Positions 1 to 5,254 of a stretch of DNA of 10,240 nucleotides are shown here, piece after piece. Each line of letters begins with the position of its first letter. The stretch's first letter is position 1. Origin of the DNA: JAZNOQ01 sp045589215 (GTDB lineage: Bacteria; Bacillota; Clostridia; Oscillospirales; CAG-272); assembly GCA_045589215.1 (NCBI GenBank), contig JAZNOQ010000008.1:1-10240 (forward strand), written 5' to 3'. The position numbers were made by a program, and so were the translations under genes. Under the pieces are notes generated by a model that was given only the letters and a program-made list of their open reading frames with translations, did not search any database and was not told where the DNA came from.

Positions 1-1
1 T

Positions 2-3000
2 GCCGAGACGAGCGACGATGCCACCCATATGCTCATTTCTGGATGCCAATACTCCCGAAACGACACAAGAATCGATCTCGAAAGAGCCGTCCGCCAAAAT
101 GGTGCCCATTTGACCGATAATACCACCGGTGCACTGAATACCATAAAGCGAGCAACCGGAATGGCAGGATTTCACAGAAACGGACTGTGCAGTGCCGATA
201 GTACCAACCATACCACCCGCATAGCCGCCCCATTCGGTAACGTCGGCAGAGCCTGCGGTGGTGCATTCCTTTATGGTGATTGCATCAAATGTGCCCGATA
301 ATTGAGATACGAGACCGCCGACGCTTGCTGCACCCTTAATCGCACCTGAATAGCTACAGTTATCGAAGGTGACATCGGTATCACTCGAAGCGGAATTGAC
401 TTTACCGATAAGACCGCCTGCGTTGCTGTCTATTGAGGTAACATTGCCTGTAAAGATACAGTCCTCAAGGTAAGCGCTACCCGAAACAAGGCCGATAAGA
501 CCGCCCACGTTGCCGGCAGCAGAGATGCTGACAGAGGAGTCAACGTTGTCGAGCTTAACGTTGGTTCCGACGAGAGCAAGCGCACCGACTGCTTCAGAGT
601 CGCTGTCTGTGATTTCACCTGCGAGCTTAATATCGTAGAAGGTCGCGCCGTTCAGGCTCAGGAAGGCAGGCTTGTTGCCTGTGAGCGTGATCGTGTGACC
701 GTTGCCCTCGAGAATACCGGTGAAGGTCTCTGCAAAGGACTCGGAGACCGTGATGTCCTCCGTCAGCGCGTAGTGACCGTTAGGATCCATCTGGGCGAAG
801 GTATCTCCGTCAACCGCTGCTGCAACCGAGAGGATGTCGTTCATCGAAAGGAGAAGGTTCCAAGCCGAGGTCGGAACGGTTCCCGCGAAACGCTCGCCCT
901 TGATCATGGCGTTGGGAACGTAGGTCCAACCTTCCGCACCGAGCTTGCCCTCAACTGCGAGGTTCTCGGATGCGGAGTTCATAGCGTAGGGATAATCGGC
1001 GATGTCCAAACAATTCGCAGCCGTCTGGCTGTAAGCCGCATAGAAGGGATTGACAGTCGGATTATAGTCATCCGTACGGTAGTAATAGTTGTGATGTTTT
1101 GACTCGGTCATTCCAAGACCGGAAGCGTTCTTTGTGAAGATCAATGTAGCGTGAGAAGTAGGATTGAACTCTCCGACAATAACATTGTTCTTAATGATAG
1201 TATTGCTCCAAATAGTACCGTAGCCCAACGCTCCGGAAACGCTTCCTTTTTTGTTGGAAATGGTAGCATAAACTGCATTGTTTTGGCAATCCATAGCACC
1301 TTCGTTGTACATATATGCCACGATACCGGCCACACGAGCATTATTACTCTCGTGAGACCCGGAAACTGACCCGACGAAAAGATTGTTCTTTATTTCAAAG
1401 TCCGCTCCTTTGTGAGCCTGTTTAGCACCGAGCAAGCCGCCGGCCATGCCAGTTCCGGAAAGATCAGTAATAACTGCACAAGAGGTGATTGAAGCCTTTT
1501 CCGCAGTATAAGTAGTAGTGACGTTCCAATATCCAACGAGACCGGCCGCATAATCGCCGCCTTTCGTCAAAGTGATACTCGGGCTAATAACAGCACACTT
1601 GTTGACCGTAAAGACATAGTCGTCCCCGGTCATCGAATCGGGGTAAGCAAGGATGCCGGCAATGTGCGCGTCATCCGTTGTAAGAGTGCCCGTTATAATA
1701 CAAGAATCCGCATTAAAGATATGGGAAGAGACGAATTTACCAATAATACCACCCGTGTTGTTGTGGCCCGAAATTGAGGAACTCACCACACAGGATTCAG
1801 CGGAAATACTGTTCGCGGCTTCAATAAGAGCGATAATACCACCCGCAGAACCCTTGGTGGAAATCGAGCCGGATACCGTGCAACTCTTTGCAGTGATCGC
1901 ATCATAGGTTCCTATTAAGTATCCAGCCATACCGCCGCCGAGTTTTGCACTCGTGATCTTTCCATCATAGCTGCAGTTTTCGAAGGTGACGTCGGTATCA
2001 GCCGAATCAGAGTCAATCATACCGACAAGACCGCCCGTATAGTTGCCTGTCGAAGTGACATTACCTATAAAGGTACAGTTCTTGAAGGACGCAGAGCCAA
2101 AAATGCGACCGATGAAACCACCAGTAACCCCTGCCGCGGTTACGTAACCGCCCTTGGTGAAGGAGACATCTTCAAGCGTGACGTTTGCTGCCGTAAGTGC
2201 AAGTGCACCGACGTTTGCTTCATACTCGTTAATGACCGCACCAAAGATCTTGAGATCCTTGATCGTAGCAGAAGCAAGCTCGCAGAATACGGGAGCGCCC
2301 TGAACGGTGATGGTATAGCCGTCTCCGTCAAGCGTACCGCAGAAGAAGGGAAGACCGTACGAGTACGAGAGCTCAATATCAGCCGTCAGCTTGTAGTTGC
2401 CGTCGGGTTGCATATTGTAGAAGTCCTCAGCGCTGCCGATCTCCTCAGGCGAAGAGCCTCCCAAAGCCGTAACAGCAGTCGCGAGGGTGGTTTTTGCTGC
2501 AGTCGGAATGTAACCCGTGTGAGTTTTTCCGTTGACGGTGACCGTATCGTACGACCACGCAGTAGCACCACCGAGAGCAGTAATTACAGCATCGTCTTTT
2601 TCGGTGGACTGCATAGCCGTTGCGTAGGTAGCAAGCGTGCCTTCTTCTTCACTCGAACTCTTTAAATACATGGTAGAGCTATCTTCCGTGCAGGAGTAAT
2701 AAAATCCACCTGTCGTACGATTATCACCGGTGATAGCTCCGCCGCCGGTATGGGCAAGAATCACAGTTCCACCGGAAGCCTTGATTTTTCCGACAAAAAC
2801 GCTGTTTGTATGAACGATCTTGTTGATATTACCAATATATCCGACAAAAGCAGAAATCGAAGAACTACCGCCGCTCTTAGTGAAAGTTCCGTATACTGCG
2901 TTGTTATTCAATGTGATCTGGTTAACGTCAGTACCATAAGAATAACCCAAAATTCCACCTGCGTGAGAGGAATCCTTCGTTACGGAAATATTACCGTTAA

Positions 3001-4510
3001 ATAAGCAATCGGAAATCTTAAACGTGCCATAGCACTTCGGGTGCTGTCCACCAAAATCACCGGCAATTCCGCCAAACGGGGAATAGACAGCTGCATTGGT
3101 CATAACAACACAGGAGGAAATGGTTGCAAGATTCTTTCGCGCATTACTCATAGAGGGCTTAGAATGAGAATTTTCCAAGCATCCCAAAATACCGCCCGAA
3201 GCACGACCGGGTCTATAACTGGGGTTTTTAAGTTCTTCGCCAAAGAAACCGCAGCCTTCAATGTTGATGGTCCAAGGTCTTGCGGAAAAGTTGACCCATG
3301 CAACAATACCTGCAGAAACGTCTGCTCCCGTAACACTACCTGTTGCAAAGCAGGAAGTAATAGAGACAACTCTAAATGAATTACAGAATGCCATTACGCC
3401 TGCGGCGTAAGAGGAACTCGAAATAGCGGTTCCGCTGATGGTTGCTTCACTAACGCAGTTGCTAATCGAGATAGATTTGCCCGCTGCATCAGTTCCAACG
3501 GCAGAAGCAACAATACCCGCAACAGCAGAAACATCTTCAGTGGCCGTAGCAGAAATTGTTCCAGAAGTTCTACAATTCTCAACGGTAACGTCAGTGATGC
3601 CTGTAATGCTACCAACAATACCGCCGGCATTCGTCGTTGCGGTAACGTTACCCGTGCTTACGCAGCCCGTTATCTTAAGGCTTGCAACAAGGTCGTCTCC
3701 GTCGACGGCAGCACTACCCCAAATGCCGCCCGCTTCGCCCTCGCTCGAGACCGCACCCGTATTGGTGCAACCCGTAATCGTAAGGGTCGTGTCTGTTGGA
3801 GTGTTTGCCACGGCAGCACGTCCAAGAATACCGCCTGCCGCTTCCTTGCCCGAAATTGCCCCTTCGTTGAAGCAGTTGACAATTTCAACGGAGGTGCTGT
3901 TCGTGATGGCAGCGATACCGCCCGCGTAGCCTTCGTTCGTGGTCGTAATTGCGCCCTTGTTGACGCAATATTCGAGCTTTGTTCCTGCTTTCGCAAGATT
4001 AAGCAGACCGCCCGCGCGCTTCTTAGCCGTTACGGTTGCCTCGTTCACGACGCGATAAATATACGAATCGCTTGCCTCTTGCGCGAGAGCACCGATCGAG
4101 GTACCCGAGGTGGACTCACCCTTGACGGTTAAATCGTAAACGGTCGCACCCTCGAGATTCGTGAACACCAGCAACGAATCGTTGTTGATGGTGATGGAGT
4201 GACCGTTTCCGTAGAAGGTACCCTTAAAGGTTCCCGTACGTTCCGAAATCGTAATATCGGCGGTGAGAACGAAGACACCCTCAGGATCAGCATCCACGAG
4301 TGTCTTGAAGTTATCACCCGACGAGATCTCGGTGTAGGTTACACCTTCCTCTGGTTTCATCGGTTCGTACGTCTTATTTGCATAATCCGTACCCGGGTTT
4401 GTGGTTCCGCCGGATTCCTCTCCCGAGGTAGCGGTAACCGATACTACGCCGACCATACAGGTCGATAAGACCATCAGGACAGCGAGCAGTAAAGATAAAA
4501 CTCTTCTCAT
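2..4510 (-). CDS. Giant secreted GLUG-repeat beta-helix-like surface protein, C-terminus beyond window
   Basis: I translated this frame codon by codon and found no stop from the ATG at 4510 to the left edge, giving at least 1503 residues. The N-terminus (MRRVLSLLLAVLMVLS, then to about VSVTA at residue 27) is a classical Sec signal peptide. Cys18 follows Thr, so it is not a good lipobox. The mature part is rich in Ser, Thr, Gly and Ala, with dozens of GGI/GGL-G turns, each followed by about 8-12 residues, a beta-strand and an N/S-C-x pair (for example GGIIG at 1462-1466). This is the pattern of GLUG motif (PF07581) and right-handed beta-helix surface proteins of Firmicutes and Bacteroidetes. 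Three long modules open with the same block, LTADI...GNGHxIT, at about residues 80-104, 706-732 and 1247-1272. Start choice: ATG with AAAGG about 8 nt upstream and a strong promoter. The role is inferred as adhesin or cell-surface protein; no enzyme motif was seen. Any anchor domain would lie outside the window. Confidence 0.85.
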   Translation of the reverse strand, partial: MRRVLSLLLAVLMVLSTCMVGVVSVTATSGEESGGTTNPGTDYANKTYEPMKPEEGVTYTEISSGDNFKTLVDADPEGVFVLTADITISERTGTFKGTFYGNGHSITINNDSLLVFTNLEGATVYDLTVKGESTSGTSIGALAQEASDSYIYRVVNEATVTAKKRAGGLLNLAKAGTKLEYCVNKGAITTTNEGYAGGIAAITNSTSVEIVNCFNEGAISGKEAAGGILGRAAVANTPTDTTLTITGCTNTGAVSSEGEAGGIWGSAAVDGDDLVASLKITGCVSTGNVTATTNAGGIVGSITGITDVTVENCRTSGTISATATEDVSAVAGIVASAVGTDAAGKSISISNCVSEATISGTAISSSSYAAGVMAFCNSFRVVSITSCFATGSVTGADVSAGIVAWVNFSARPWTINIEGCGFFGEELKNPSYRPGRASGGILGCLENSHSKPSMSNARKNLATISSCVVMTNAAVYSPFGGIAGDFGGQHPKCYGTFKISDCLFNGNISVTKDSSHAGGILGYSYGTDVNQITLNNNAVYGTFTKSGGSSSISAFVGYIGNINKIVHTNSVFVGKIKASGGTVILAHTGGGAITGDNRTTGGFYYSCTEDSSTMYLKSSSEEEGTLATYATAMQSTEKDDAVITALGGATAWSYDTVTVNGKTHTGYIPTAAKTTLATAVTALGGSSPEEIGSAEDFYNMQPDGNYKLTADIELSYSYGLPFFCGTLDGDGYTITVQGAPVFCELASATIKDLKIFGAVINEYEANVGALALTAANVTLEDVSFTKGGYVTAAGVTGGFIGRIFGSASFKNCTFIGNVTSTGNYTGGLVGMIDSDSADTDVTFENCSYDGKITSAKLGGGMAGYLIGTYDAITAKSCTVSGSISTKGSAGGIIALIEAANSISAESCVVSSSISGHNNTGGIIGKFVSSHIFNADSCIITGTLTTDDAHIAGILAYPDSMTGDDYVFTVNKCAVISPSITLTKGGDYAAGLVGYWNVTTTYTAEKASITSCAVITDLSGTGMAGGLLGAKQAHKGADFEIKNNLFVGSVSGSHESNNARVAGIVAYMYNEGAMDCQNNAVYATISNKKGSVSGALGYGTIWSNTIIKNNVIVGEFNPTSHATLIFTKNASGLGMTESKHHNYYYRTDDYNPTVNPFYAAYSQTAANCLDIADYPYAMNSASENLAVEGKLGAEGWTYVPNAMIKGERFAGTVPTSAWNLLLSMNDILSVAAAVDGDTFAQMDPNGHYALTEDITVSESFAETFTGILEGNGHTITLTGNKPAFLSLNGATFYDIKLAGEITDSDSEAVGALALVGTNVKLDNVDSSVSISAAGNVGGLIGLVSGSAYLEDCIFTGNVTSIDSNAGGLIGKVNSASSDTDVTFDNCSYSGAIKGAASVGGLVSQLSGTFDAITIKECTTAGSADVTEWGGYAGGMVGTIGTAQSVSVKSCHSGCSLYGIQCTGGIIGQMGTILADGSFEIDSCVVSGVLASRNEHMGGIVARLG
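980..2480 (-). repeat. Protein-level module 2 of the GLUG/beta-helix protein
   Basis: This module spans roughly residues 678-1177. It opens with YKLTADI at residue 706 and DGDGYTIT around residue 732, then the strand IKDLKIFG, which mirrors VYDLTVKG in module 1 and FYDIKLAG in module 3. It ends in a linker (HNYYYRTDDY...LGAEGWTYV) that resembles the module 1 linker. Module 3 starts again at YALTEDI (residue 1247, about position 772) and is cut by the left edge of the window. The similarity is at protein level; the DNA is diverged, so this is an old duplication. Confidence 0.6.
2600..4330 (-). repeat. Protein-level module 1 of the GLUG/beta-helix protein
   Basis: This module spans roughly residues 61-637. 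It opens with FVLTADI at residue 80, followed by GTFYGNGHSIT around residue 104 and a VYDLTVKG strand. A long run of GGI/GGL-turn plus N-C strands follows, and it closes in a degenerate FYYSCTEDSS...TALGGATAW linker. The corresponding GNGH/GDGY/GNGH markers of modules 1, 2 and 3 fall at residues 104, 732 and 1272, so the repeat units are about 628 and 540 residues long. The boundaries are approximate and were set by eye. Confidence 0.6.
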
Positions 4511-4518
4511 AAAGATTA

Positions 4519-4525
4519 CCTTTCT
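4519..4525 (-). promoter_or_regulatory. Ribosome binding site of the giant repeat protein
   Basis: On the minus strand the sequence GAAAGG lies about 8 nt before the ATG at 4510. It fixes the start together with the signal peptide that begins directly at this Met. Confidence 0.7.
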
Positions 4526-4561
4526 TTACTTAAATTTGACGCAAAATGGCATCATAGACAA

Positions 4562-4590
4562 ATTATAACACACTTTTGGTGGTTCGTCAA
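4562..4590 (-). promoter_or_regulatory. Sigma-A promoter of the giant repeat protein
   Basis: The minus strand shows TTGACG (4590-4585), a 17-nt spacer, then a perfect TATAAT (4567-4562). Transcription would begin near 4555, giving a 5' leader of about 45 nt before the ATG at 4510. The match to consensus is near complete, which suggests strong housekeeping expression. I see no operator-like palindrome overlapping it. Confidence 0.85.
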
Positions 4591-4680
4591 GTGAAAATCA
4601 AAAAATGTTGTGGAAAAGTGTTTATGCAAAAACCATAAATTTGTCACGTCTATTCGGCATTTTTACATTAAAACATTTTT

Positions 4681-4777
4681 CTGTAGGGACAGGCGTCCCG
4701 GAGTGTCCGCATTCGGCGGGAGCCCTAGGGCGCTCCCCTACGGGGTATTGTGTTTTCACGGTAGGGGAGGGGACGCG
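4681..4777. repeat. GC-rich palindromic intergenic cluster
   Basis: This stretch is abruptly GC-rich between AT-rich flanks and is full of short inverted repeats. GGGAC and GTCCC flank a 4-nt loop (about 4686-4699). GGGAGC and GCTCCC flank an 8-nt loop (about 4719-4738). The motif GTAGGG(G) occurs at 4683-4688 and 4761-4767 and inverted at 4736-4741. It has no convincing coding capacity. It looks like a dispersed intergenic repeat of the REP or MITE kind, but copy number cannot be judged from one window. Confidence 0.5.
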
Positions 4778-4790
4778 AAGCGGCGCCACG

Positions 4791-4882
4791 GTAGTGAATG
4801 ACACCACGGTGTGGTGTCAGAGTCGTGGCGGGACCGAGCCCGCAGGCGAGAATTGCTCCTCCGCTGAGGTGTCATTCATTAC
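4791..4882. mobile_element. 92-bp MITE-like element with 15-bp terminal inverted repeats
   Basis: The left end (4791-4805) reads GTAGTGAATGACACC. The right end (4868-4882) is GGTGTCATTCATTAC, whose reverse complement matches the left end at 14 of 15 bases. Just inside the left end the sequence folds again: TGACACCAC (4799-4807), loop GGT, then GTGGTGTCA (4811-4819). The interior has a GCGGG/CCCGC hairpin (about 4828-4843). There is no open reading frame for a transposase and no clear target-site duplication. It could be a non-autonomous element or a REP-type repeat. Confidence 0.55.
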
Positions 4883-4912
4883 GCACCCGTTCGAATCCTT
4901 TCAGATATAAAC

Positions 4913-4943
4913 AAAAAGCAGGGCAAAAGCCCTGCTTTTATTT
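4913..4943 (-). terminator. Rho-independent terminator of the tRNA-Ser unit
   Basis: A perfect stem GCAGGGC (4918-4924) with an AAAA loop pairs with GCCCTGC (4929-4935). On the minus strand the stem is followed by TTTTT and lies about 10 nt after the tRNA 3' end. On the plus strand it is followed by TTTTATTT, so it can work in both directions. Confidence 0.85.
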
Positions 4944-4944
4944 A

Positions 4945-5030
4945 CGGAGAGAGAGGGATTCGAACCCTCGTGTGCTTTCGCACAAACTGATTTCGAGTCA
5001 GCCCCGTTATGACCACTTCGATATCTCTCC
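4945..5030 (-). tRNA. tRNA-Ser (anticodon CGA)
   Basis: This is an 86-nt class II tRNA decoding UCG. The 7-bp acceptor is GGAGAGA (5030-5024) paired with TCTCTCC (4952-4946), with discriminator G at 4945 as expected for serine. The anticodon arm GCTGA-CTCGAAA-TCAGT (5002-4986) puts CGA at positions 34-36. A long variable arm follows, TGTGC-GAAA-GCACA, then the T-arm GAGGG-TTCGAAT-CCCTC. CCA is not encoded (GTAA follows), so the 3' end must be added by the CCA-adding enzyme. A dedicated promoter lies at 5164-5192 and a strong terminator directly downstream. Confidence 0.95.
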
Positions 5031-5054
5031 GTATTGGATCGTCAGAGAAACATC

Positions 5055-5134
5055 GACTCGAAAATCAGACTGATTTCGATGTCAGCATATTTCGGCGAAG
5101 CCGAAATGTGTTATGCCCACTTCGATATCTCTCC
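5055..5134 (-). pseudogene. Broken tRNA-Ser copy with inserted hairpin and inverted anticodon arm
   Basis: The 25 nt at 5134-5110 repeat the first 25 nt of the intact tRNA-Ser (5030-5006) with one mismatch. Next comes an inserted 11-bp hairpin (5110-5100 with 5096-5086, 3-nt loop, one wobble pair) where the tRNA has only a few G residues. Then comes an anticodon-arm copy (5086-5069) with one extra base in the loop. It is followed directly by an inverted copy of the anticodon arm (5068-5055). The variable arm, T-arm and a proper 3' acceptor strand are absent, so it cannot mature as a normal tRNA. It lies inside the predicted leader of the real tRNA-Ser, downstream of the same promoter. Confidence 0.7.
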
Positions 5135-5139
5135 ACAAC

Positions 5140-5157
5140 GTTCGCAATTACGCGAAC
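5140..5157 (-). other. Leader hairpin at the predicted transcription start of the tRNA unit
   Basis: GTTCGC (5157-5152) pairs with GCGAAC (5145-5140) around a 6-nt loop, starting at about the first transcribed base. A 5'-terminal hairpin could protect the leader RNA, but this is only inferred from the sequence. Confidence 0.4.
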
Positions 5158-5163
5158 ATCGGT

Positions 5164-5192
5164 ATTATATCACAATCTTTTGAAAAAAGCAA
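5164..5192 (-). promoter_or_regulatory. Sigma-A promoter of the tRNA-Ser transcription unit
   Basis: The minus strand carries TTGCTT (5192-5187), a 17-nt spacer ending in TGTGA, and a perfect TATAAT (5169-5164). This includes an extended -10 TG. The predicted start is near 5157, about 127 nt before the mature tRNA 5' end, so the broken tRNA copy is transcribed as leader. Confidence 0.8.
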
Positions 5193-5254
5193 TACCTTTT
5201 TTAAAAAAAATTAAAATTATTTTGGCCATTTTTCGGTGGGAGCAAACCCGTGTT
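5193..5254. other. AT-rich gap between clpC stop and tRNA promoter, no clear terminator
   Basis: After the clpC TAA the minus strand has long A and T runs (about 5197-5222) but no convincing GC stem in front of them. Some read-through from clpC into the tRNA unit is therefore possible. No open reading frame was seen. Confidence 0.4.

Noticed and set aside
695..1102. Plus-strand open frame of 135 codons inside the giant repeat gene
   Set aside because: It is the exact antisense register of the real minus-strand frame, has no ribosome binding site, and its product is low-complexity and unlike any family.
3438..3929. Plus-strand frame of 163 codons, rich in Ala, Val, Pro and Thr
   Set aside because: It is the antisense shadow of the GGI-repeat protein; the apparent periodicity comes from the repeats on the other strand.
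4889..4898. T-loop-like word GTTCGAATCC just before the terminator on the plus strand, suggesting a second tRNA remnant
   Set aside because: The flanking bases do not form a T-stem and no acceptor or anticodon arm lies upstream; ten bases can match by chance.
4605..4910. Plus-strand frame of 101 codons across the intergenic block
   Set aside because: It runs through palindromes and the MITE-like element, its composition is not protein-like, and no ribosome binding site precedes it.
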